From: an uncultured Bacteroidales bacterium
GTDB taxonomy: Bacteria > Bacteroidota > Bacteroidia > Bacteroidales > Paludibacteraceae
Length of the DNA stretch: 64,000 bases
Assembly (NCBI GenBank): GCA_900319105.1
Contig: ONND01000001.1
Coordinates: 1-64,000 of the forward strand
Reading direction: 5' to 3'
Below the pieces are notes generated by a model. The model was not told where the DNA came from. It saw only the letters and a program-made list of their open reading frames with translations, and searched no databases. Numbering within the stretch: the stretch's first letter is position 1; every line of letters begins with the position of its first letter. Below are positions 14,922 to 23,174 of this stretch, one piece after another. The translations under genes were made by a program, and so were the position numbers.

Positions 14922-16436
14922 ATGATACGTGAAGGATGGAAAAAAAGGATGCTGATTGACGTGATCGTTTGGGTGATCGCGGCATTACTCTGTATGCTCT
15001 GGCGACTGGTGGCGAGCAAGAGTGAGATCTGGGCATACTGGTCGCTCTTCGGGGCGCTGACTGTGCTATGGATCATCGTAGGTTTTGCCGTACAGCTCTA
15101 CCGGTCGTACAAAGAGACATGGCTTTGGCAGTCCATCGTCTCGTTGATTGCGGATGCCGGTATATTGATTGCTTTATGCTGGTGGGTACTGCCGATGCTG
15201 CCGTATAACCTGTCGCCCCGCGTGGCGATGTGGACGATCCTGATGGTCGGCGGCATGGAGACGGTTGTGGTGATCTTGGAGCATTACTGGAAATACGCGA
15301 CGAACATGACGGTGCCGGTGATTCAGATTGAGCAGCGCAAGAACGCACGGGTGCAACGTCCGGACGAGAAACGTACCAAGGCCTCTATCGAATCAATCCA
15401 TCAGTCGGTACTGAGTGTGACCACGGAGGCGGATTACTATATGCTGCGCAAGAAAGCGCGTTTGGATTCACGCTTAACCAAGGTGGTATGCGACCGTAAC
15501 CGGTTTGCCTTTCTGCAGTTGCAGGACTATCAATACAAGACAATCGTTGATCTGACGCTGCTCAACGATGCCAAGGGTATCAACCGCCGATTCTGTATTG
15601 TCAACCAGAAACTGCCGGATGAAGGACGCTATGTATGCTGCTACCGACCGCAGGAATATATCAAGCAGAAGATACTCAAACGGTTCCCATGGGGCTTGAA
15701 CTGGATTGTGTACACTCTCTATTTCTGGTTCAAACGGGTATTGCCGCGGTTGATGTTAACCAGCCGTTTGTACTACGATCTGACGAAAGGTCGCAAGCGT
15801 ATGCTGAGTAAGACGGAAGTCTTAGGACGGTTGTATTACTGTGGTTTTGAGGTGGATGAGATTGTGCCGATGGGACATATCGAGTATGTGTTCGCCCATC
15901 GTAAGTCGCAACCTTACCCGCAGGAGCAGATCAAGGTCTATGGACCGCTCATCAAGTTACCGCGAGTTTGTAAAAACAAGGAGATCAAGTTCTTCTATAA
16001 GGCCCGTACGATGCACCCGTACGCGGAGTATATACAGAAATATGTCTTTGATGCCCGCGGCGGCATGGATATAGCGGATAAGAGTAATGACGACTGGCGT
16101 ATCACTACTTGGGGCAAGTTCATGCGCAAGTACTGGCTGGACGAGCTGCCGATGCTCTTTAACTGGCTGAAGGGAGATGTGAAATTAGTGGGTGTCCGGC
16201 CGTTGAGCAAGACGATGTTCGAGAGTTATCCTCAGTGGCTGCAAGAGAAACGCACCCAATGCAAGCCGGGCTTGATTCCGCCGTTCTATATTGACCATCC
16301 GAATACGTTCGAGGAACTATTCGCCAGCGAGGATAAGTACCTGACGGAATATCTGGCGCATCCGATCCGTACGGACATCAAGTATTTCTTCCTGACGATG
16401 GCATCCATACTGACACGAAAAACGCATAGCGCATGA
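14922..16436 (+). CDS. Polyprenyl-phosphate sugar-1-phosphate transferase family protein
   Basis: A 504-residue membrane protein. There are four or five hydrophobic segments in residues 8-130 (for example LIDVIVWVIAALLCMLWRLV), a long cytoplasmic middle part, and a C-terminal bacterial sugar transferase (PF02397-like) domain. That domain shows DDWRITTWGKFMRKYWLDEL near 388-407, PMLFNWLKGDVKLVGVRP near 408-425, and CKPGLIPPF near 447-455. These match the catalytic region of initiating transferases. The usual membrane hairpin helix just before the domain is weak here, so it may be a diverged member. It would start assembly of the surface glycan on the lipid carrier. The 3' end overlaps the next gene by 4 bases. 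Confidence 0.8.
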   Translation: MIREGWKKRMLIDVIVWVIAALLCMLWRLVASKSEIWAYWSLFGALTVLWIIVGFAVQLYRSYKETWLWQSIVSLIADAGILIALCWWVLPMLPYNLSPRVAMWTILMVGGMETVVVILEHYWKYATNMTVPVIQIEQRKNARVQRPDEKRTKASIESIHQSVLSVTTEADYYMLRKKARLDSRLTKVVCDRNRFAFLQLQDYQYKTIVDLTLLNDAKGINRRFCIVNQKLPDEGRYVCCYRPQEYIKQKILKRFPWGLNWIVYTLYFWFKRVLPRLMLTSRLYYDLTKGRKRMLSKTEVLGRLYYCGFEVDEIVPMGHIEYVFAHRKSQPYPQEQIKVYGPLIKLPRVCKNKEIKFFYKARTMHPYAEYIQKYVFDARGGMDIADKSNDDWRITTWGKFMRKYWLDELPMLFNWLKGDVKLVGVRPLSKTMFESYPQWLQEKRTQCKPGLIPPFYIDHPNTFEELFASEDKYLTEYLAHPIRTDIKYFFLTMASILTRKTHSA

Positions 16437-17473
16437 TATTGGACGAACTTACATATGAGCAATGTATGGCGCAGGGAGTAGGACCGTTCGTCTTCCCCAA
16501 GCGCCTGGAGAAAGGGATTGATCCGGCGAACAGCGTACGGATGAAAACCGTGTGCCTGCAGAACATGCAGGAGCAGGTGAGAATGCACTATACGTTGGAG
16601 AAAGCATGGCAAGCGTTGGTGGATGCAGGCATAGAGCCGGTGCTGATGAAAGGAGCCGGTTTGGCAGCGCTCTATCCGGAGCCTCAGATGCGGCAGTGGG
16701 GCGATGTGGACCTCTTTGTCGGTAAGGAGCAATACCATCCCGCCTGCGCAGCAATGCGGAGCGCTTTCCCGAAAGCTCTGAAGTTCGACGAGGAACTGGA
16801 TCATTATAAGCATTATAACCTGATTGCCGACGGCGTGTCGATTGAGGTACACCGTGTGACGATGGCGCTGACCCATCCGGTAGATAAACGGCGGTATGAG
16901 AAGATGGAGGAATACGGGACGGTGAATGGTGTACGGTGTACGGTGTATGGTGTACAGGGTATGGTGAAGGTCTTCGAACCGACCTTCAACGCGCTCTTTG
17001 TCTTCATGCATTCCTGGGAACATATGATGACGAACGGAGCGAGCCTGCGGCAGTTATGCGACATGTCGCTGTTGCTGCATCAATACGCCGACCGGATTGA
17101 CCGCAAGCGCTTGGGAAGCTGGCTGCGCGCCTTGCACCTGACGGAGGTATGGCAGCTCTATATGGCCATCTGCGTGCGGCATTTGGGCTTGCAAGAGACG
17201 GAAGCGCCGTTCTACAGTATGGATGAACGGATAGTGAAGAATGCCGACCAACTGCTGAAAGCTTTGTTAGAAGGACGGATGCGAGAGATTCGCAGTATCG
17301 ACAGCGCGTCGGCGAAGAACCGCTTTGTGCGCAAATGGCAAACGATGAAACTCCGGATGCGCAATGCCGACAGGATAGGGCAGTTCAGTCCCGCTTATGC
17401 CCGCCATCTGCGAGCAGGGATCATCCTCAGCGGCTTAGGACGGTTGTTCGCCAAGGATAGACATTGGGAGTAG
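16433..17473 (+). CDS. Nucleotidyltransferase-like protein (PF14907 type)
   Basis: A 346-residue protein of the putative nucleotidyltransferase family often seen beside capsule and lasso-peptide genes. The hallmark is VLMKGAGLAAL then RQWGDVDLFV (near 68-93), with the Asp pair expected to hold metal. It is co-translated with the sugar transferase (ATGA overlap). The product and substrate are unknown. At 16928-16966 a GTGTACG heptad run is translated as [14 protein letters not shown], between helices. The downstream gap to holA is filled by GATTGAT words. Confidence 0.75.
   Translation: MILDELTYEQCMAQGVGPFVFPKRLEKGIDPANSVRMKTVCLQNMQEQVRMHYTLEKAWQALVDAGIEPVLMKGAGLAALYPEPQMRQWGDVDLFVGKEQYHPACAAMRSAFPKALKFDEELDHYKHYNLIADGVSIEVHRVTMALTHPVDKRRYEKMEEYGTVNGVRCTVYGVQGMVKVFEPTFNALFVFMHSWEHMMTNGASLRQLCDMSLLLHQYADRIDRKRLGSWLRALHLTEVWQLYMAICVRHLGLQETEAPFYSMDERIVKNADQLLKALLEGRMREIRSIDSASAKNRFVRKWQTMKLRMRNADRIGQFSPAYARHLRAGIILSGLGRLFAKDRHWE
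16928..16966. repeat. GTGTACG heptad repeat inside the nucleotidyltransferase-like gene
   Basis: GTGTACG, GTGTACG, GTGTATG, GTGTACA, GGGTATG: five 7-base units, the same word as element 2, translated in frame. Confidence 0.85.
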
Positions 17474-17479
17474 GGGGAG

Positions 17480-17547
17480 ATGATTGATGGATTGATGATT
17501 GATGATTGATGGATTGATGATTGATGGATTGATGATTGATGATTGAA
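17480..17547. repeat. GATTGAT word repeat before holA
   Basis: About nine units of ATTGATG or ATTGATGG (7 or 8 bases) fill the whole gap from the stop at 17473 to the holA start at 17549. Confidence 0.9.
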
Positions 17548-17548
17548 A

Positions 17549-18580
17549 ATGATTAAGAAATACGAAGATATTATGCGTGCGTTGCACGCGGGAGAGTATG
17601 CGCCGGTGTATGTGTTATGCGGTGAAGAACCGTATTACACGGATCGCGTGTATGACTTTATCGCAGCCAATGCGCTGGATGAGATGGCGCGTGAGTTTGA
17701 CCAACAGGTAGTGTACGGCCGTGACCTGCAAGGCGCAGATATAGCGCCGGTCATCGGTGCGGCACGCGGTTTCGCGATGATGGGAGGACGCAAAGTAGTG
17801 ATCGTACGAGAGGCGCAGGCCATCAAGAAATGGGAGGCGCTGAGTGCGTATGCGGATAACATGATGCCACAGACCGTGCTCGTCATCTGCTACAACGGCA
17901 AGCCGGACAAGCGGCAGGGCGTATGGAAGAAAATGGCAGAGCACCCGCAGGTCGTCTGGCTGCAATCCGACAAACTGCGCGACTACGAGGTGGAGAAATG
18001 GATAAGCGCTTATATCCAGGAGTTCAGCCGTCTGCATACAGACATCACGATTGACCCGCGGGTAGCACCTTTGCTGGCTGATTATTTAGGTACCGATCTG
18101 ACGGCTATCGTCGGGGCGCTGCAGAAACTGATTGACGGCAGGCCCGAGGGCGTACACACGATCGATGCGGCATTAGTGGAGCGTAATATCGGTATCTCGA
18201 AGGATTATAATATCATGGAGCTGCAATCAGCTCTCATACGCGGCGATATCGCCAAAGCGAACCAGATCACCCAGTATTTCGCCGGCAGCAAGGATCATCC
18301 GATGATTCGTGAGATGGCACCTATTTATACGTTCTTCTCCAATCTGCTCATGTACCATTACATGCCGGATAAGAGCAAGGCGAACGTAGCGAAAGAGTTG
18401 GGAATCAATCCCTATTTCGTGCGCGACTACGAGGCGGCAGCAAGACGTTATCCTGCTGGAAAAGCCTTCCTTATCATGGGCTATCTGCGTGATACAGATG
18501 CTCGACTGAAGGGCATCAACAACCCGTCAGCCAAGGATGCCGACCTCTGGAAAGAGTTGATTTACAAGATTATGCATTAG
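17549..18580 (+). CDS. holA: DNA polymerase III subunit delta
   Basis: A 343-residue clamp-loader delta subunit that opens the sliding clamp. Family features: VYVLCGEEPYYTDRVYDFI at the N-terminus (a degenerate P-loop region), GGRKVVIVREAQ near 75-86, and the C-terminal helical domain with SALIRGDIAKANQIT and PMIREMAPIYTFFSNLL. I chose the ATG at 17549; the frame also has a TTG two codons upstream at 17543, which lies in the GATTGAT repeat. The 3' end overlaps the convergent DUF4296 gene by 4 bases. Confidence 0.93.
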   Translation: MIKKYEDIMRALHAGEYAPVYVLCGEEPYYTDRVYDFIAANALDEMAREFDQQVVYGRDLQGADIAPVIGAARGFAMMGGRKVVIVREAQAIKKWEALSAYADNMMPQTVLVICYNGKPDKRQGVWKKMAEHPQVVWLQSDKLRDYEVEKWISAYIQEFSRLHTDITIDPRVAPLLADYLGTDLTAIVGALQKLIDGRPEGVHTIDAALVERNIGISKDYNIMELQSALIRGDIAKANQITQYFAGSKDHPMIREMAPIYTFFSNLLMYHYMPDKSKANVAKELGINPYFVRDYEAAARRYPAGKAFLIMGYLRDTDARLKGINNPSAKDADLWKELIYKIMH

Positions 18581-19119
18581 CGGAGTAGGCGGTAGGGAGG
18601 AACCCACGGACTCCAGGTTGAAGGGAAACCATGCCGGTTAACCCATATGAGGCTGTCTAACTGATTCAGCGTCAAGGGTTGCGGTGCGGCTGGTTCTGTC
18701 GTCTCGCTTTGCTGCGGAGTGAGATGCAGTTCATCGGCATACTGCTCCAGAAATGCATCATGCTCGGCCTTCAGATCGGCTTGCACTTTGGGATAGATCT
18801 TATCGAAGAAAACAGGGTGGGCGGTGTACCAGACGATGGACGAATCGAACTGCGATTGGGTGATGCCATGCTTCTCTAAGACTTGCGCATAATAGATATT
18901 CTGCGCCTCGTCATGGCCGTACTGCAAGCCGGTGATGTTGATGAGCGCGTCGGTCTTATGCAGGTCGATAAGCACCTTCCGCATCTCGCGCGAACTGAGA
19001 ATGCCCTTGGGACGACAGCCTGTGAAGAGGACCGCCATCAAGATGGCTGTTAGACCGACTACCAGTAGTCTGTTCGACCACTTCGTTGTTAGACCGCTAT
19101 CGCTGTTAGACCCTTTCAT
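18577..19119 (-). CDS. DUF4296 lipoprotein
   Basis: A 180-residue lipoprotein of the Bacteroidetes DUF4296 family. It has an N-terminal signal with lipobox LFTGC (Cys at residue 35), followed by ILSSREMRKVLIDLHKTDALINI, the conserved domain start. The first 16 residues (GSNSDSGLTTKWSN) are encoded by a GTTAGACCG composite repeat (19048-19113), so the n-region of the signal peptide appears repeat-derived. The ATG directly abuts the GTGTAAG heptads that fill the gap to lspA. Function unknown; periplasmic or outer-membrane anchored. A shorter start at Met 28 would destroy the signal. Confidence 0.8.
   Translation of the reverse strand: MKGSNSDSGLTTKWSNRLLVVGLTAILMAVLFTGCRPKGILSSREMRKVLIDLHKTDALINITGLQYGHDEAQNIYYAQVLEKHGITQSQFDSSIVWYTAHPVFFDKIYPKVQADLKAEHDAFLEQYADELHLTPQQSETTEPAAPQPLTLNQLDSLIWVNRHGFPSTWSPWVPPYRLLR
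19048..19113 (-). repeat. GGTCTAACA/GAA composite repeat in the DUF4296 gene
   Basis: On the minus strand, GGTCTAACA words alternate with short inserts such as GCGATAGC, ACGAAGT and a hairpin ACTAC TGG TAGT. The same plan (GGTCTGTCA plus GCGAAGC) occurs in the RluA-like gene at 39943 and after nadE at 30207. Confidence 0.7.
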
Positions 19120-19173
19120 TACACTTTACACCTTACACCTTACACTTTACACCGTACACCGTACACCTTACAC
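19119..19173 (-). repeat. GTGTAAG/GTGTACG heptads filling the lspA-DUF4296 gap
   Basis: Eight units with a 7-base period (plus strand TTACACT, TTACACC, GTACACC). They run from inside the lspA stop codon (TAA at 19168-19170) to the ATG of the DUF4296 gene. Same word family as element 2. Confidence 0.9.
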
Positions 19174-19725
19174 CTGTTTATTAATCTCCTTCATGTAGAA
19201 AAGCAGGATAGCGGCAACGGCACAGGTGATGCACGAGTCCGCAAAATTGAAGACCGGGCGGAAGAAAAGGACCTCTCCTGCGCTGTTATGGATGAGCGGG
19301 AAATAGAACATGTCGATCACGCGGCCGTAGAACCATCCGGCGTAGCCGAAGATCTTACCGTAGAACACGCAATCGACGATGTTTCCCAATGCGCCGGCGA
19401 TGATGAACGCGATGGTGGCGATATAGCCGGTCGGCGTTTCGGGTTTGCGCAGCAGTGTATGGATATACCATCCGAGCAGACCTACCGCCACGAGCCGGAA
19501 GAGCGTCAGCGCCAGTTTGGAGAACCACTCGATACCGAACGCCATGCCGTTATTCTCCACGTAGCAGAGCCAGAACCACGAGGTGACCTCGCGGCTCTCG
19601 CCCAGGTAAAAATGCGAAGCAATCGACCATTTGATGATCTGGTCAATCGCTACCGCTAAGAGCACGATGGCGATTACAAGCCAAACGCGCTTTTTACTTC
19701 GTTCAATCGGTCCAGTTTCTCCCAT
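19168..19725 (-). CDS. lspA: Lipoprotein signal peptidase (signal peptidase II)
   Basis: A 185-residue inner-membrane aspartic protease that cleaves lipoprotein signal peptides. Four membrane segments are visible. Family motifs are [10 protein letters not shown] near 52-61, [14 protein letters not shown] near 103-116 (first catalytic Asp), and [16 protein letters not shown] near 155-170 (second Asp). The start at 19725 overlaps the metK 3' end by 52 bases; a later non-ATG start is possible. The TAA stop belongs to the heptad repeat filling the gap to the next gene. Confidence 0.93.
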   Translation of the reverse strand: MGETGPIERSKKRVWLVIAIVLLAVAIDQIIKWSIASHFYLGESREVTSWFWLCYVENNGMAFGIEWFSKLALTLFRLVAVGLLGWYIHTLLRKPETPTGYIATIAFIIAGALGNIVDCVFYGKIFGYAGWFYGRVIDMFYFPLIHNSAGEVLFFRPVFNFADSCITCAVAAILLFYMKEINKQV

Positions 19726-20957
19726 GTGAACAGTTCTACTTCGCGGGTATATGTGTTACCGTCGGCATCGATGAAGGATTTGGTGACCACTTCGTTGGTA
19801 CGTCCTACATGTCCGTATTTCGCCGTTTCCTCATACATCGGTTGGGTGAGTTTGAGTGCGCGAATAATAGCCGCCGGACGAAGGTCGAATAACTTCGCAA
19901 CGACATTGGCTATCTCTGCATCGCTCATCTGCACCTGCGCGGTACCATAAGTATTGACATAGATAGAGACGGGTTCGGCCACACCGATGGCATAGCTGAC
20001 CTGCACCAGTGCCTCATGCGCCACGCCGGCTGCTACCAGATGTTTGGCGATCCATCGTGCAGCGTACGCTGCCGAGCGATCAACCTTCGACGGGTCTTTG
20101 CCGGAGAACGCACCGCCGCCGTGAGCACCACGACCGCCGTAGGTATCGACGATGATCTTACGTCCCGTCAGACCGGTATCGCCGTGAGGACCACCGATGA
20201 CGAAATTGCCGGTGGGGTTAACCAGCAGCTTGGCATTCTTATCGACGAGGAACTTATGCAACAGATGTCCGTAACGGCTGTCTCGCGTTGCTACACGCGG
20301 CAAGAGGATATCAATCACATCCTGTTTGATCAACTCCGGTGTCACCTTTGTACATTGTCCTTTGTCCCCTTGTACATTCTCATCGTGTTGGGTAGAGAGC
20401 ACGATGGTGTCGATACGAACGGGTTTGTTGTCCGAGTCGTACTCGATGGTTACCTGGCTCTTGCTGTCCGGACGGAGGTACGTCATCTGTTTGCCTTCCT
20501 TACGGATGCGCGCGAGCGTATAGACTAAGGTGTGCGCGAGATCGAGGGTCAAGGGCATATAGTTATCCGTTTCGTCGGTAGCATAACCGAACATCATTCC
20601 CTGGTCGCCGGCACCCTGTTCGTCCTCCGTAGCACGGCTGACGCCCATGTTGATATCCTGGCTCTGCGCATGCAGCGCGGTCAGGATTCCGCAACTCTCC
20701 GCTTCGAACTTATACTCCGCTTTGGTGTAACCGATCTCGGCTATCGTCTTGCGCACCACGCGCTGGATATCCACCCATCCCTTACAACTCACTTCGCCGG
20801 CGATGACAACCTGTCCGGTCGTACAAAGGGTCTCGCAGGCTACGTGAGCCTGCGGGTCCTGCGCCAACATATTATCCAAGATAGCGTCCGAGATCTGGTC
20901 GCTTACCTTATCCGGGTGTCCCTCAGACACCGATTCTGACGTAAATAAATAGTGCAT
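19674..20957 (-). CDS. metK: S-adenosylmethionine synthetase
   Basis: A 427-residue enzyme making SAM from methionine and ATP. Motifs: [20 protein letters not shown] at the N-terminus, [12 protein letters not shown] near 115-126, [21 protein letters not shown] near 248-268 and [19 protein letters not shown] near 272-290. The start at 20957 is chosen because it begins MHYLFTSES and overlaps the hpf stop as TAATG; an upstream start would run far into hpf. After VLSTQHDE the sequence [12 protein letters not shown] is encoded by the word repeat at 20347-20379, in a loop that is variable in the family. hpf-metK-lspA form one operon. Confidence 0.95.
   Translation of the reverse strand: MHYLFTSESVSEGHPDKVSDQISDAILDNMLAQDPQAHVACETLCTTGQVVIAGEVSCKGWVDIQRVVRKTIAEIGYTKAEYKFEAESCGILTALHAQSQDINMGVSRATEDEQGAGDQGMMFGYATDETDNYMPLTLDLAHTLVYTLARIRKEGKQMTYLRPDSKSQVTIEYDSDNKPVRIDTIVLSTQHDENVQGDKGQCTKVTPELIKQDVIDILLPRVATRDSRYGHLLHKFLVDKNAKLLVNPTGNFVIGGPHGDTGLTGRKIIVDTYGGRGAHGGGAFSGKDPSKVDRSAAYAARWIAKHLVAAGVAHEALVQVSYAIGVAEPVSIYVNTYGTAQVQMSDAEIANVVAKLFDLRPAAIIRALKLTQPMYEETAKYGHVGRTNEVVTKSFIDADGNTYTREVELFTWEKLDRLNEVKSAFGL
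20347..20379. repeat. TTGTACA/TTTGTCC word repeat inside metK
   Basis: TTTGTACA, TTGTCC, TTTGTCCCC and TTGTACA. The translation [11 protein letters not shown] resembles the repeat-coded KVQGDKGPGTK in the TonB receptor at 60815-60852. Confidence 0.75.
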
Positions 20958-21232
20958 TAGCAATTTTTTCTTTTCTCTAATTGGCCCTCCAAAGCGGCGA
21001 GACATGCGTCGATGCCTTCCTCGAAGCTATCCGCTGTTTTCTCAGCGAAGAGTCCGGCAATACGGATTTTCACCTCTTTGTTGGCGTTTGTTTGCGGTTT
21101 GATGACCGACATACGGATTTCGACTTTGTCGTCGCCATTAAGGTGACGCTCGAAACGATTCATTTTCTTCTCAATAAACTGCTCCAGTTTGTCAGCCATT
21201 TCAAAATTAACGGCATTGATTGTTACGTTCAT
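20957..21232 (-). CDS. hpf: Ribosome hibernation-promoting factor (HPF/RaiA)
   Basis: A 91-residue short-form HPF/YfiA family protein that binds 30S subunits in resting cells. Typical: [21 protein letters not shown] at the N-terminus, then [17 protein letters not shown] and a C-terminal helix [20 protein letters not shown] segment. A promoter lies 36 bases upstream. Its stop overlaps the metK start (TAATG), so translation of metK is probably coupled to it. Confidence 0.9.
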   Translation of the reverse strand: MNVTINAVNFEMADKLEQFIEKKMNRFERHLNGDDKVEIRMSVIKPQTNANKEVKIRIAGLFAEKTADSFEEGIDACLAALEGQLEKRKNC

Positions 21233-21267
21233 AGTACAAAAATTTTGTGGTTAAACTAAATTTTGTG

Positions 21268-21275
21268 CAAAGGTA
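21268..21275 (-). promoter_or_regulatory. Promoter of the hpf-metK-lspA operon (-7 box)
   Basis: On the minus strand TACCTTTG followed by CAC, with TTGC-rich AT sequence upstream. Confidence 0.75.
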
Positions 21276-21336
21276 CAACAAAAATTGCAAATATGCAAAT
21301 AAAATCAAAGATTTTTTTAAGAACAAAAACATAGAT

Positions 21337-21470
21337 AAACCCTTTTGAAGGCTTTTGAAGCGTTGCTTCCTGCGTGTCTTAGTGCTTAAAACTCCTCGTA
21401 AACAAGCTTTCGGATAGTTTTAATCCCTAATCCACGACCCTGCGGGGTAAAGCCTTCAAAAGCGATAAAC
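21337..21470. repeat. Inverted repeat AAGCCTTCAAAAG in the hpf-GT2 gap
   Basis: CTTTTGAAGGCTT at about 21342 and AAGCCTTCAAAAG at about 21451 are perfect inverted copies roughly 95 bases apart. The interval also contains CTAATCC words and CCTGCGGGG. The gap 21233-21877 holds no gene that I can support. Confidence 0.6.
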
Positions 21471-21576
21471 ATAAAAAACATTTTCTATTTTTGAAGGGAA
21501 ATTATATCAAAAAGTGTATATATACTATGTATATATACAGAAAAAGAGTAATAAAAACGAAATGTGGGGCTTATCC

Positions 21577-21875
21577 TTCGGTAATCCTACGGTAATCATT
21601 GGGTAATCTTACGGTTTTATCATAAGAAACTCACGGATTGGGCTAATAATAGGTACAGTACATCCTAAGAAGAACCGACAAAGCACGGTATTATGACGTA
21701 CAGGATGCGAACGACATGCGAACGAGATTAGAAGTTAAAACACTCATGAGGATATGTACTTTCTCCTTAACCTACGCACAAGAGATGCGCAAGATATGCT
21801 GATTTGAAGTTATATAGAACGATGTTGAAACGAGGTTAATATGAGACTAATATGAGGTCGGAAGTATAGACAACG
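21577..21875. repeat. 11-base phased repeats in an intergenic region
   Basis: GGTAATCCTAC, GGTAATCATTG, GGTAATCTTAC follow each other with an 11-base period near 21580-21612. Nearer the end, TGCGAACGACA/TGCGAACGAGA and AATATGAGACT/AATATGAGGTC keep the same period. The spacing equals about one DNA turn. A similar run is at 34727-34800. Confidence 0.65.
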
Positions 21876-21877
21876 GA

Positions 21878-22099
21878 TTATTTGATTGAAGAGCGCTGTT
21901 CTTCGTGAATACGCTTCCGTTCCGCACGATTGCGTTTGATCGTTTGGTAATAACCAAAACCGGCCATACTACCATGTCTACCATAATTTTCTACATCTTC
22001 AATTATTCTTTCCAACTCCGCATTTTCCTTACTGCGCAACTTGTATTCTCTACACAAAAAACGGATGTCAGAGATTAGTCTTTTAGTGTATTTGAACAT
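21878..22099 (-). CDS. Small basic hypothetical protein
   Basis: A 73-residue, highly charged helical protein (RFLCREYKLRSKENAELERII near 13-33; KRNRAERKRIHEEQRSS at the end). It lies 13 bases after the last glycosyltransferase of the operon. No family is recognised. It could be a small regulator or assembly protein of the cluster, or a remnant; codon use and spacing favour a real gene. Confidence 0.5.
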   Translation of the reverse strand: MFKYTKRLISDIRFLCREYKLRSKENAELERIIEDVENYGRHGSMAGFGYYQTIKRNRAERKRIHEEQRSSIK

Positions 22100-22112
22100 A
22101 ATAACAAGAATT

Positions 22113-23174
22113 TTAATCTGCTGTATAAGCTCCTTTATTAGGTTTTAGTTTTGCCATTAGGTTAATCAATAATTGGATGCACTTAACTGTAAGATAGTAC
22201 ATACAATAAGGCATTGAACGATACATCATAATCCAGATCGTCTTTACCTGAGGATTAGTTTCTCGGACCCACTCATCCCATTCCTGTGCTATTTTTTTTC
22301 CGTCGTAGTATGGATAATTCACACTGGAACGATAATATGAATTATAGGAGCGAGGCAAACGATGACGTATGAATAGGTCTTTAGTCGTTCCCGCTTTTAC
22401 AGGATGTTTTTCATAGAACTCTATTGTATGCTTTTGCGTCTTAATGTGAGCCCAAAGGTTTTTCTTTTGCACTTCGATAGATATACTCTGCCCAGGACGA
22501 TCCATCAAGTAATTATACAGAGGGAAATCGAAAGCCTCTATCGTTTTAGCACCTATCATAGCAGCAGGCCACGATACGACATCATCGTATGGTTGCTTCT
22601 CCAAAAACAATCCCGGCATATATTGACGGAAGACAGTTGTTTTGTAACAACAACAATGATGCAAAAGATAATTGTGCGTCGGGTTACCAAGCCAGTCAAA
22701 TGTTTCCGTGTCATATGGATGATAGAATTCCATCTCAAGGATGTTCTGCTTCCAAACTTCGTTATTCTCGCAGTGGCATCTGGTAGAAGTAAGAACTAAG
22801 TCCGAATCAGTATGCTGCAATTTGTCCAAGAACAAGTCAAGATTCTGCAACCAGTCATCGGAATCAAGAAATTTGATATATTTTCCTTTTGCTTCCATCA
22901 CGCCCATATTCCACACCGAGCCATGTCCGCCATTTTCCTTATCTATCTGACGGAAATACTTCGGATAGCGTTTCACATACTCCCGCGACATTTCAGCGGA
23001 ACGATCAGGAGTACCATCATTAATGATAAGGATGTCTATCTGCTCCATCCGCTCATTCTCTAACACTTGTGTTCCAGATTCGTCAGTCTTATAGAGCAAT
23101 AACGAGTTCAGACACTTGTTGATATAAGGCTCTACCTTGTATACAGGGATGATTATTGATAATAGTTTATTCAT
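22113..23174 (-). CDS. Glycosyltransferase family 2
   Basis: A 353-residue GT-A transferase. IIPVYKVEPYINKCLNSLL at the N-terminus, ILIINDGTPDRS near 46-57, ENGGHGSVWNMGV near 78-90 and the metal-binding KFLDSDDWLQNL near 98-109 are all typical. The C-terminal part is helical. It transfers a sugar to the growing surface glycan; donor unknown. It overlaps the preceding GT2 gene by 4 bases and shares the same overall plan, suggesting an old duplication. Confidence 0.88.
   Translation of the reverse strand: MNKLLSIIIPVYKVEPYINKCLNSLLLYKTDESGTQVLENERMEQIDILIINDGTPDRSAEMSREYVKRYPKYFRQIDKENGGHGSVWNMGVMEAKGKYIKFLDSDDWLQNLDLFLDKLQHTDSDLVLTSTRCHCENNEVWKQNILEMEFYHPYDTETFDWLGNPTHNYLLHHCCCYKTTVFRQYMPGLFLEKQPYDDVVSWPAAMIGAKTIEAFDFPLYNYLMDRPGQSISIEVQKKNLWAHIKTQKHTIEFYEKHPVKAGTTKDLFIRHRLPRSYNSYYRSSVNYPYYDGKKIAQEWDEWVRETNPQVKTIWIMMYRSMPYCMYYLTVKCIQLLINLMAKLKPNKGAYTAD

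Noticed and set aside
17480..17547. CRISPR array
   Set aside because: The units are 7-8 bases with no spacers; no cas genes are present. The same holds for every other word-repeat site.
19674..21005. Upstream start for metK at 21005
   Set aside because: It would overlap most of the hpf 3' end; the TAATG junction at 20957 gives the conserved N-terminus.
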